A stretch of 64,000 nucleotides of DNA, taken from Endozoicomonas sp965232255. Lineage in GTDB: Bacteria > Pseudomonadota > Gammaproteobacteria > Pseudomonadales > Endozoicomonadaceae. Position numbers and translations under genes: made by a program. Positions 43,111 to 50,621 of this stretch are shown here, piece after piece; the stretch's first letter is position 1; every line of letters starts with the position of its first letter. Under the pieces are notes generated by a model. The model was given only the letters and a program-made list of their open reading frames with translations. It was not told the DNA's origin and did not search any database. The stretch lies in contig OZ246962.1 of the NCBI GenBank assembly GCA_965232255.1, positions 1,178,001 through 1,242,000 on the forward strand. Reading direction: 5' to 3'.

Positions 43111-43497
43111 TCATTTCAACCAATGTACTTCGTCCTCAGACCAAAGTGGCGACTGATCATTGGGAGAGCCATTGTAGTTTATTGTTATTTCGTCGTTGGC
43201 CAGGATCTTGCGAATGGCAATAAATTCGATGAGCTGTTCATCTTCTCTGGCAAGGTAGATGGCATTGGGCGTGTAGGAATGGTTATAGATGGAGCCGAAG
43301 CCAAGTGCCAGTGCCGCCTGTTGCTGGCTTTTGCCCCAGGCGAAGTAGTAGTTGTGGAGTACGGTCAGCTCCAGCAGTTCTACTTCTTCAGGCGGAACTT
43401 CGACAATTGGGCAGCGCTCAATCAGGGTTTTTCTGTCGATCCGGCTATCGGTATAGACTCCCCGGCCTTTGCCAGGGCTATTGGCGATATAGAGCAT
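43111..43497 (-). CDS. Small SET-domain protein
   Basis: A 128-residue single SET domain, the lysine-methyltransferase fold. It begins LYIANSPGKGRGVYTDSRIDRKTLIERCPIVEVP, with the AdoMet/pseudoknot motif GFGSIYNHSYTPNAIY (about residues 66-81) and the late ITINYNG segment (family ELTYDYG-like). The catalytic post-SET part is minimal. Such bacterial SET proteins occur in host-associated species and may act on host or own proteins. The last 19 bp of the gene are tandemly repeated just after it (GAAGTACATTGG-type unit), and a truncated copy of its 3' end lies at 40814-40900. Confidence 0.82.
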   Translation of the reverse strand: MLYIANSPGKGRGVYTDSRIDRKTLIERCPIVEVPPEEVELLELTVLHNYYFAWGKSQQQAALALGFGSIYNHSYTPNAIYLAREDEQLIEFIAIRKILANDEITINYNGSPNDQSPLWSEDEVHWLK

Positions 43498-43525
43498 GGT
43501 TAGTTATTGGTTTTAGACGACGTTA

Positions 43526-44179
43526 TTATCTTTTTCTGGCTATTTCAGCCTGTTGCAGCTCACGCTCAAGCACGGCAAAGATGTGTTGAAATTCGCTGTC
43601 GTACTGCACCAGGGCGCGGCTGAACTCTGGCATTAGTTGGTTAATGGACTGGCCAGTGTTCTCAGGCAGTGATTCGGGAATCAGTTTGATGGCCTGCGCC
43701 AAGTGGTACCCGGTTTGCCGAACAAACGTCATCAGACGTTCGTATTCCACACCCATGTTGTTCAGTTCGGGCTTTCTGCCTGAGCGCGACAGTGCCATGG
43801 CATCGAACACTTGTTGCAGTTTGGTGTCGTATCGGGCCATAGCGTCGTTGACTTGCTTCAGGCTGGCCATGTGGCTGGCATCAACGGCACCGACGGGTGT
43901 TACCGGAGCGGACTGTGCATCGCGGTTGGCATCAATGGCGGAAACTTCTGGTTGTTTGCCCAGGGCCATGTCAGGGCGGAAGGGATTGGTGGCGGCCAGG
44001 TTGGCTAACAGGTTTTCTACTTTGTCAAAGTCCATTTCCAGCATTTTTGGCAGCTCGTTGACGAGGTTGGTGTAGTTTGCCTCGTTGTTATCTTGCGCCA
44101 CTGTTTGCACAGATGGTCCGGAGCTGTTGAGGGGATTGGATTGCGTGGGACGGTTGTTTATCTGATCAGTCGATGACAT
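43526..44179 (-). CDS. Hypothetical helical protein
   Basis: I do not recognise this 217-residue protein. The first 35 residues are Asn/Ser/Gln-rich and probably disordered. The rest is helix-rich and soluble (MLEMDFDKVENLLANLAA; LKQVNDAMARYDTKLQQVFDAMAL; LMPEFSRALVQYDSEFQHIFAVLERELQQAEIARKR). There is no signal peptide. It lies 28 bp upstream of the SET gene on the same strand, so they may be co-transcribed. The low-complexity N-terminus plus helical body is compatible with a secreted effector, but that is speculation. Confidence 0.6.
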   Translation of the reverse strand: MSSTDQINNRPTQSNPLNSSGPSVQTVAQDNNEANYTNLVNELPKMLEMDFDKVENLLANLAATNPFRPDMALGKQPEVSAIDANRDAQSAPVTPVGAVDASHMASLKQVNDAMARYDTKLQQVFDAMALSRSGRKPELNNMGVEYERLMTFVRQTGYHLAQAIKLIPESLPENTGQSINQLMPEFSRALVQYDSEFQHIFAVLERELQQAEIARKR

Positions 44180-44324
44180 GACATGCTCTCCTTTGCGTCC
44201 GTCAAGTGTTGTTATCTGTGGTCGGAAGGCGTATGTATAGCTTGAACAGGCTTGCGCCGGTTGCTGCTCAAAGATCAGTTAAAAGTTTTTTTTATAGGGG
44301 AGCAACGTTTTTTTTATTTCTAAC

Positions 44325-44339
44325 TGAGAATCATTCTCA
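44325..44339. promoter_or_regulatory. Fur-type box
   Basis: TGAGAATCATTCTCA, a perfect 7-bp inverted repeat matching the Fur core, in the divergent gap between the 43526-44179 gene and the DUF2061 gene. It suggests iron-regulated expression of one or both. Confidence 0.65.
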
Positions 44340-44385
44340 TATAATGAGCGTACCTACTGTTGTTACTGCACGAGCTGGGGATATC

Positions 44386-44604
44386 ATGAACAAGACAATC
44401 TCTTTCGCTGTTGTACACTTTTGCGTCGCTTTTTCTATAGGCTTTCTGATGACTGGTGATGTGTTGGTTGGCGGGGCAATTGCCCTGGTTGAGCCAGCGG
44501 TCAATACAGTTGCGTACCATTTTCATGAGAAAGTCTGGGTTCGCATTCGCAAAGCCAAAGCCGCTCGTGTTGATGCGGCTTTGGCAGCTCGCAAAACCGC
44601 TTAA
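44386..44604 (+). CDS. DUF2061 small membrane protein
   Basis: A 72-residue protein of the DUF2061 family. It begins MNKTISFAVVHFCVAFSIGFLMTGDVLVGGAIALVEPAVNTVAYHFHEKVW, one hydrophobic hairpin with the family's conserved H-F, TGD and EP-N-HE pattern, and ends in a Lys/Ala/Arg-rich tail. ATG 44386 with GGGGAT upstream is preferred; the upstream ATG 44344 lies within the Fur-box/promoter area. The function of the family is unknown; the adjacent Fur-type box hints at an iron link. Confidence 0.75.
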   Translation: MNKTISFAVVHFCVAFSIGFLMTGDVLVGGAIALVEPAVNTVAYHFHEKVWVRIRKAKAARVDAALAARKTA

Positions 44605-45470
44605 TTGTTTGCCTGGTCAGTTGAGCGTGCAGCAATAGCGCCTTTGTTAACCCCTTCAAAGGCCACTACCCGAATGGATTTTCCGGGGTTGCGCTCGCTC
44701 AGGCTGTTGGCCATATGGTTGGCCAAAAGCTCTACTGTAGAGTCGGTTTCGATCAGATAACAACAGGCACGAGGCAGACTGAGCTCAAATTTTCCCTGAT
44801 TGGCGGTATAAGCGAAACGGTGATACTCAATGCCGTTATCGGTGAATGTTTCTGCTAAATCTTCTTGCGTGGCGATGTAAATGTCGCGCCACCGATCAGC
44901 CCACCACGCTTCCAGCGACTGATCCCGCTGCTCATCCACAAACACCTGAATCATGGAGCGATGGCCATGCGCTATGCGCTGGCAGTCGCCGTCGTGTTTC
45001 TTCAGACCGTGGCTGTAATGGTAATAAGCGCCAGCAATAGGTTGCGGGTAGAGCCTGAGTTCGACCCGGGCAACGTTATCCGGCAGTTCTTCAAGTAACG
45101 CGCCTTCCAGAAAGGGCGTCAGCAGTTGCGGCGTAATGGCCGGAGCATTTACCAGCAACATGGCCTGGGCCGGTGCTGTACAGGTGATCTGGCCGGCAGC
45201 AGTGGCAAAGCGGACAGTCAGCTGGTCATGCTGGTGGTCAACGTTGGTTTGTGCTGCGCCCATTGGAACGATCAGACGATGGTCGGTCAGCATATCCAGC
45301 GCGGATTTGATCTGCTTTTTGACGTGACCAAAATCGAATACCATGCCTTCTGCGTTCAGTTCACCCCAGAGGGTTACGTCCACCAGCCAGGTTTCGCCCA
45401 CCAGTCCGCGCTCCGGACAGAGATAACTAAAGTCCAGGGTAGAAAGCTGGTCTACAAACAGAGCCTGCAT
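44601..45470 (-). CDS. 6-carboxytetrahydropterin synthase-like tandem T-fold protein
   Basis: A 289-residue protein with two 6-pyruvoyl-tetrahydropterin synthase-like (QueD) T-fold units. The first has LVGETWLVDVTLWGELNAEGMVFDFGHVKKQIKSALDMLTDHRLIVP (typical D-F-H-K and DH motifs). The second has GLKKHDGDCQRIAHGHRSMIQVFVD (zinc-His-type GHRS) and AYTANQGKFELSLP, VVAFEGVNKGAI. The family is a long gammaproteobacterial variant of QueD; the second unit keeps the metal motif. It may act in queuosine or another pterin pathway. It is convergent and 4-bp overlapping with the DUF2061 gene. Confidence 0.78.
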   Translation of the reverse strand: MQALFVDQLSTLDFSYLCPERGLVGETWLVDVTLWGELNAEGMVFDFGHVKKQIKSALDMLTDHRLIVPMGAAQTNVDHQHDQLTVRFATAAGQITCTAPAQAMLLVNAPAITPQLLTPFLEGALLEELPDNVARVELRLYPQPIAGAYYHYSHGLKKHDGDCQRIAHGHRSMIQVFVDEQRDQSLEAWWADRWRDIYIATQEDLAETFTDNGIEYHRFAYTANQGKFELSLPRACCYLIETDSTVELLANHMANSLSERNPGKSIRVVAFEGVNKGAIAARSTDQANN

Positions 45471-45585
45471 AGTACGTCCGTCAATGTGAAAAGCAAAAAT
45501 AGGGGTTTGTGCTTGCTACGAAATGGCGCCGAGATTATCTTCTCCTTCCCCAAAGATCAAACCGTCATCGCTACAGGAGTTTGGC

Positions 45586-46881
45586 TTGAGCCTGCTTATT
45601 ACCACGGAAGACCTGGCCTTTGATGCCGAACACATCTGGCATCCGTACAGTAGAGCCAACCATTTGGCCGACCAGCCTGTGGCCATGTTCCCGGTGGTGG
45701 GAGCGCAAGGGGTTTATCTGCACCTTAATGATGGGCGCCGCGTGATTGATGGCATGTCTTCCTGGTGGTGTATGGTGCACGGTTATAACCATCCGCAGAT
45801 GAACGCGGCGCTGCAACAGCAGATTGAACAATTTTCCCATGTGATGTTTGGTGGCCTGACTCACAAGCCGGCTATCGAGCTGGCGAAAAAGCTGCTGGCT
45901 GTCGCGCCCATGCACAGCGTTTTTTTTGCTGACTCCGGCTCCGTAGCGGTAGAGGTGGCCATCAAGATGGCCATGCAATTCTGGATCGCCCGACAGCGCC
46001 CGGAAAAAAACAAAATGCTGACCATCAGAGGCGGCTACTATGGCGACACTACCGGCTGTATGTCCGTCTGTGATCCTGAGGGCGGTATGCATCACTGGTT
46101 TACCGGCATTGTGCCTGAGCATTTTTTTGTGCCACGCCCACAGTGTCGCTTCCATGATGAGTTTGCAGAGCAGCACATAGATCAGTTGCGCCGAGCACTT
46201 GAGCAACACAGCCAGCAACTCGCCGGAATGATTATTGAGCCGGTAGTGCAGGGCGCAGGCGGAATGTATTTCTACTCGCCGCAGTTTCTGGTGCGCTTGC
46301 GTCAGTTGTGTGATGACCATGAGGTGTTGCTGATCCACGATGAGATTGCCACCGGCTTTGGTCGCACCGGCAAGCTGTTTGCGGCTGAGCATGCCGGTGT
46401 GGTGCCGGATATTATGTGCGTCGGCAAGGCGCTTACCGGTGGCTATCTGACCCTGGCCGCGACGATGTGTTCACAGCAGGTCAGCCGCACCATCTCTGAA
46501 CACAGCCCTTTTATGCATGGCCCGACGTTTATGGCCAATCCACTGGCCTGTGCCGCTGGCAATGCCAGCCTGGATATACTGGCCCGTGGTGACTGGCAAC
46601 AACAATTGCCGATGATCGCGAGCACTTTATATGAGGAACTGATGCCCTGTGCTGACCTGGCAGCAGTAGCAGATGTGCGGGTGCTCGGTGCCATCGGCGT
46701 GGTGGAGATGAAACAGCCGGTGAATATGGCCGAAATACAACCGCTGTTTGTTGCTGCGGGCGTTTGGGTTCGGCCTTTTGGCAAGCTGGTTTACGTGATG
46801 CCGCCTTATGTCATTTCCCGACAAGAGCTAACCGCTTTGTGCCGTGGGATTTGTTCGGTATTGCACAAATTGTATCGCTGA
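45586..46881 (+). CDS. bioA: BioA, adenosylmethionine-8-amino-7-oxononanoate aminotransferase
   Basis: A 431-residue PLP enzyme making DAPA in biotin synthesis, using S-adenosylmethionine as amino donor. It starts LSLLITTEDLAFDAEHIWHPYS and contains GMSSWWCMVHGYNHP, FADSGSVAVEVAIKMA, IHDEIATGFGRTGKLFA and the PLP lysine in CVGKALTGGYLTLAAT. The frame is open to ATG 45523, but TTG 45586 has CAGGAG 6 bases upstream and gives the length and N-terminus of E. coli BioA (429), so I favour the TTG start. No other bio gene is adjacent. Confidence 0.93.
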   Translation: MSLLITTEDLAFDAEHIWHPYSRANHLADQPVAMFPVVGAQGVYLHLNDGRRVIDGMSSWWCMVHGYNHPQMNAALQQQIEQFSHVMFGGLTHKPAIELAKKLLAVAPMHSVFFADSGSVAVEVAIKMAMQFWIARQRPEKNKMLTIRGGYYGDTTGCMSVCDPEGGMHHWFTGIVPEHFFVPRPQCRFHDEFAEQHIDQLRRALEQHSQQLAGMIIEPVVQGAGGMYFYSPQFLVRLRQLCDDHEVLLIHDEIATGFGRTGKLFAAEHAGVVPDIMCVGKALTGGYLTLAATMCSQQVSRTISEHSPFMHGPTFMANPLACAAGNASLDILARGDWQQQLPMIASTLYEELMPCADLAAVADVRVLGAIGVVEMKQPVNMAEIQPLFVAAGVWVRPFGKLVYVMPPYVISRQELTALCRGICSVLHKLYR

Positions 46882-46966
46882 GCATCTGGCTTATCGGCCA
46901 TCCGGCAGACAACAACCTTTGTGCTTGCCGATTTCTGCAAAGTTTATTGAATGAGGAGATGTGGAT

Positions 46967-47452
46967 ATGGGCGCAGGCCTGCCAAAAACCCCTGAGCAGT
47001 TTCACAAAATTCCCAACGTACGGATAGCCATTATCGGTAGCAGCTGGCACAGCGACTGTGTTGATGCCATGATCAGCCGTGCACGAAAAGAGCTGCTGGC
47101 AGTGGATGTACAGCCGGACAATATTCTTGTTTACAAACTGCCTGGCTCGTTAGAGCTGCCTTTTGCTGCCCGGGTACTGTTTGAAGAAGACCCTCTGCTC
47201 GATGCCATACTGGCCTTTGGCATAGTGCTTGAGGGTATCACCAGTCACGATGAGATGGTGCTTAACGGTGTATTCCAGGGATTTGCCAATGTGACCGAGC
47301 TTTTTGGCAAGCCGGTGATTAACGAAGTGATTGGTGTGGCCAGTATTGAAGATGCTCGCAAGCGCTCTGGCGACGATATGATGAATAAAGGGGTTGAAGC
47401 AGTTTACGCTGCTTCTGAACTGCTGCACTGGATTAGCCAGGTTAGAGATTGA
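46967..47452 (+). CDS. ribH: 6,7-dimethyl-8-ribityllumazine synthase
   Basis: A 161-residue lumazine synthase forming the riboflavin precursor. Motifs: IAIIGSSWHSDCVDAMISRARKELL at the N-terminus, LPGSLELPFAARVL, and the GIVLEGITSHDEMVLNGVF loop with the catalytic-type His; GKPVINEVIGVASIEDARKRSG near the end is atypical, as the usual P-x-x-x-G-V-L-T is NEVIGVAS. It is therefore more like the RibH2 branch. GAGGAG lies 8 bases ahead of ATG 46967; GTG 46961 is too close. Not in a rib operon, it may be a secondary copy. Confidence 0.85.
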   Translation: MGAGLPKTPEQFHKIPNVRIAIIGSSWHSDCVDAMISRARKELLAVDVQPDNILVYKLPGSLELPFAARVLFEEDPLLDAILAFGIVLEGITSHDEMVLNGVFQGFANVTELFGKPVINEVIGVASIEDARKRSGDDMMNKGVEAVYAASELLHWISQVRD

Positions 47453-47591
47453 TCCTCAACCGGGTTTTCAATCTGTTTGCTGGTACTAATGACCAGCTTT
47501 TTTTTGTCTACACTAGCTACCTTCAAGGCGGGTATGGCTTGCGGCTGTTTGCCAGAGAGCCTCTTCTGCCGAGCCACAGAGGAGCAGCTAA

Positions 47592-47891
47592 ATGTTAAGA
47601 CGAACTCGTCTGCCTGTGCCCCGGCAGATCGGTAGCCTAAGACCCACGCTGGCCAAAACACTGAATAAAAAAGGGGCTGCCAGCGATTACTTTGCCGAAC
47701 ACAACGAAGAGGTTGAGGATTACGTGCAGGAATGGAGCTTTCCGTTTCCTGCGCAAGCCGTATTTCAATCGACAGGCTCCCGCGAAAACGCCAATCACGC
47801 AAGGCAGGCACTACGGACTGTTACCCACAGTTTTGCCGGGAATATCTCTGCTGGCGTGCTCACACAACAGCTGGCATGGTTGGGTTTCTGA
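47592..47891 (+). CDS. Small hypothetical protein
   Basis: A 99-residue open frame with a good ribosome site (GAGGAG 7 bases ahead of ATG). The product is basic at the N-terminus, then acidic, with no membrane segment. No family is recognised. It is convergent with the gene at 47930. The ribosome site is the main support. Confidence 0.35.
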   Translation: MLRRTRLPVPRQIGSLRPTLAKTLNKKGAASDYFAEHNEEVEDYVQEWSFPFPAQAVFQSTGSRENANHARQALRTVTHSFAGNISAGVLTQQLAWLGF

Positions 47892-47929
47892 CCAGGCAAA
47901 AGGGATTTGTTGGATAGTCCCATAAGCGA

Positions 47930-48742
47930 CTACGCAGCCGCCGCCGCAGGGGAGGTCGCTTTCTTCGCTCTTGCGACGATAATTTGCCTCTGGAATTGTG
48001 CCAATTCCTCGGTAAATTCGGCCAGAGATAAGTTGGCGAATTCGTCTTTACCATTGAGTAATTTGATAAGACTCTTTTTGGTCGCCTCATTCATGTTGTG
48101 GTCTTTGAGCAAGTGTATCGCCTTGTTGGTAAAGCCGGAAAGCAACGCGTCGTTCAGTTCGCGGTGACAATTGCCCAGCATTTTGTCCAGGCGCGCTTTT
48201 TTCTCATGCAGTTCCGGCACATCTGGTGTCTTTTTCAGCTGCACGAGCACTTTTGAGCGTTCATTGAGCGCGTTTTCACTTTCTTTATGAAACTTCACTT
48301 TGAATAGCACAAACTTAATATCGTTTGATCCTCTGGCAAAAGCACGGGCTTGCTCAATGGTCTGCAAATCCGGAACTCGGTCACCGTCAGAATTTTGTTT
48401 TGCATGGGCAAGTAGTTGAGCCGCTGGTACTTTGGTTTTCAGTGGGACAAGGGCAACGGCTTTGTGCTTGAGACGGCGACGGAGGATGGTGCGAGTTTGT
48501 TTGAGAACCTGCCGGCGCCTGATGAATCTTTTCCATGCTTTAACCGGTTGGCAAGCCAAGCGCTTGATTTTGGTGCGCTGTTTATTAGAAATCTTGCCCG
48601 CTCTCGAAGTGGCGACCTTTTTTTTAGCAAACTTGATAACTACACATCGCAGATTAAAATTCCCAACGTTTTCCCTGGTGGCTGATGCAGGTCTGTGCAC
48701 GCCTGCAATGGCGTTTGCGAACGAGGTAGTAAAGTAGTTCAT
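47930..48742 (-). CDS. Hypothetical Lys/Arg-rich protein
   Basis: A 270-residue protein I do not recognise. The N-terminal third is very basic (KKKVATSRAGKISNKQRTKIK; KRFIRRRQVLKQTRTILRRR). The C-terminal two-thirds are helical (KVLVQLKKTPDVPELHEKKA; SLIKLLNGKDEFANLSLAEF), ending in an Ala tail. No signal peptide or membrane span is clear. Upstream DNA to 49039 holds no other gene. Confidence 0.55.
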   Translation of the reverse strand: MNYFTTSFANAIAGVHRPASATRENVGNFNLRCVVIKFAKKKVATSRAGKISNKQRTKIKRLACQPVKAWKRFIRRRQVLKQTRTILRRRLKHKAVALVPLKTKVPAAQLLAHAKQNSDGDRVPDLQTIEQARAFARGSNDIKFVLFKVKFHKESENALNERSKVLVQLKKTPDVPELHEKKARLDKMLGNCHRELNDALLSGFTNKAIHLLKDHNMNEATKKSLIKLLNGKDEFANLSLAEFTEELAQFQRQIIVARAKKATSPAAAAA

Positions 48743-49039
48743 TGGTCAATCCTCCCTGATTGCACGGTTGTATTATGACCTTGCTCAACAGCGGAGGAAA
48801 AACAGGACAGTTAGCGATCCTGACACTGTAGTACCGGAGTCGTTAGTGGCGCTGGCTCCGGGAGTGCGTGGTCTCGTAGCTGTTCCGTTTTAACGACAAA
48901 TTACGCTTTTATGGCAGCGTTGAATCCGTCATTATAGTGCTCCCGTTGGTAAAGACTGACGGGATACAGGTTTTCAAGGGTCTCTCAGAAAAGTTGTTGC
49001 TTTTCCGGGATACCGGGGGCTATTTGGGCAAGGCAGTCG

Positions 49040-49558
49040 ATGACAGCAGAAAACAGCATCGTTTCTGATCAGCAGGAACAGGAAAAACCGCCAGCATCTG
49101 AGCAGGATGACTTTGTAATTAATCCAGGGCTACCGGAAGAAGCCCAAAAAATCCTGGCCAGACTACAAGAACGGCCTGACAGTGATGTGATGAACTCCGA
49201 GGCCTTGCGTCTGGTGCGTATTCTTTGGCCCAAGGCGTTTAACGTCTCCCAGCCCAAGCCATTGAAAATCGGCATTCACCGGGAAATGGCCGATGCCAAT
49301 GTGCTGCCGCCACACATTATACCGGTGGCGCTGCGCTTTTTTACCTCCATGGAGCGTTACCTTGAGGAGATCAAGTCAGGTGCTACCCGGATCAATCTTC
49401 AGGGTAAACCTGCCGGGCGGGTAAAGCTGCGCGAAGCAGTAGATGCGGAGATCAAGCTCTATACCCACAGCAGTGATTTTATCCCGCAGCGCAATCCAGT
49501 ACTGATCGAGAAGGTTCGGGTGATTTCGGTGAATGGGCAGGAACGCACGCCGGCGTGA
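49040..49558 (+). CDS. ProQ/FinO-domain RNA-binding protein
   Basis: A 172-residue protein with an acidic N-terminal tail (1-45) and a ProQ/FinO domain at about 50-145: LRLVRILWPKAFNVSQPKPLKIGIHREMADAN, LRFFTSMERYLEEIKSGATRINLQGKPAGRV. The C-terminus is short and lacks the extra domain of E. coli ProQ. ProQ-family proteins bind structured RNAs and sRNAs. It stands alone, with about 297 bp upstream free of other features. Confidence 0.87.
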   Translation: MTAENSIVSDQQEQEKPPASEQDDFVINPGLPEEAQKILARLQERPDSDVMNSEALRLVRILWPKAFNVSQPKPLKIGIHREMADANVLPPHIIPVALRFFTSMERYLEEIKSGATRINLQGKPAGRVKLREAVDAEIKLYTHSSDFIPQRNPVLIEKVRVISVNGQERTPA

Positions 49559-49622
49559 TGGTAGCCGGCAGCGAGCTAGCAGGGTTGGCCTTGATTAGCC
49601 GGGATGCACGGGCAGGTACCGC

Positions 49623-50426
49623 CTACGTCAATTCTTTGGGCTTATGCAAAGGCTCAACCGGTGGCACTTGCCAGTTGGCAATCTGCTCTGTCCGTTTGGC
49701 ATAACGGTAGAAGGTTCCTTCAAAATTGCCAAAGGCGATAATAAAGCCGGGCCAACCGTCCAGAAACCCCCGTTTGACCACATAGTGTTTTAAAAATGAC
49801 CAGGTGCCGTGGCTCAGCGCTCTTGAAAAGCTGGCCTTTTTACCCCGGTCAGTCAGTTTTTCGGCTCCTAGCGTGGAGTAGCGGTTGCTTTTGTGCACCA
49901 CCTCTTCCAGATTTTTGAAGGGAAACTGCCAAATGGCGTTATTCAGCACCGCAATGGGTTTGTCACTATGGCTGACAAACCCTTCATGGACTGCCTCCAG
50001 GGTGTACGACATTTTGCCATTACGAAATAGCTGCGGCTGACGGAAATTCGGGTACCAACCGGAGTGTTTTATCCAGCGCCCCATAAAGTAGTTCCGTCTT
50101 GGTACCCGGTATATGTCGTGTTCATTGCTGTTGGTGCGGACAATCTCCAGGATTTCATCACGCACCTCGGCAGTGCAGCGCTCATCGGAATCCAGGCTGA
50201 AAATCCAATCACCCTGGCACGCTTTTATCGCCTGGTTTCTCAGGTCACCAAAACCGTTAAATGGAATTTGTATGACTCTGGCACCCATGGATTCAGCCAT
50301 TTCTGCGGTACCATCGGTACTGTTGGAGTCTGCCAGAATAATTTCATCTGCCCAGAGCACTGAGTTGATACAGTCGCGGATTTTATCGACCTCGTTATAG
50401 GCGATGATATAAGCGGTTATTTTCAT
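49623..50426 (-). CDS. Family 2 glycosyltransferase, WaaE/KdtX-like
   Basis: A 267-residue GT2 resembling the beta-1,4-glucosyltransferase (WaaE/KdtX) group acting on LPS core. It has ITAYIIAYNEVDKIRDCINSV at the N-terminus, LADSNSTDGTAEMAESMGARVIQIPFNGFGDLRNQAIKACQGDWIFSLDSDERCTAEV with the DxD motif, and the RRNYFMGRWIKHSGWYPNFRQPQLFRNG stretch. ATG 50426 fits the family; the longer frame to 50579 runs through an 80-bp repeat. Acceptor unknown. Confidence 0.88.
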   Translation of the reverse strand: MKITAYIIAYNEVDKIRDCINSVLWADEIILADSNSTDGTAEMAESMGARVIQIPFNGFGDLRNQAIKACQGDWIFSLDSDERCTAEVRDEILEIVRTNSNEHDIYRVPRRNYFMGRWIKHSGWYPNFRQPQLFRNGKMSYTLEAVHEGFVSHSDKPIAVLNNAIWQFPFKNLEEVVHKSNRYSTLGAEKLTDRGKKASFSRALSHGTWSFLKHYVVKRGFLDGWPGFIIAFGNFEGTFYRYAKRTEQIANWQVPPVEPLHKPKELT

Positions 50427-50530
50427 GATGCATGGTGACTCGGCAAACGGATCGTCAGTGTAATGGGTTATGGCAAGGATTTCATCGAAACCTCGGGAGA
50501 AACCCAGTACTTTTAGTGTTGGCAGGGAGA

Positions 50531-50612
50531 GCGACCAGCCCGATAAGGCTGGCAAACTAACTTCTTTTGCCGTCCGCACATTCGGTAGCTCCTGATATTG
50601 CGGTTAAAAGAG
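50531..50612. repeat. 80-bp repeat element, copy B
   Basis: Counterpart of 42385-42465. The embedded hairpin is CCAGCC-CGATAA-GGCTGG: the stem is kept while the loop differs from copy A. It lies between the end of the 742-residue orphan gene and the start of a glycosyltransferase gene. Confidence 0.75.
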
Positions 50613-50621
50613 TCGCTACTA

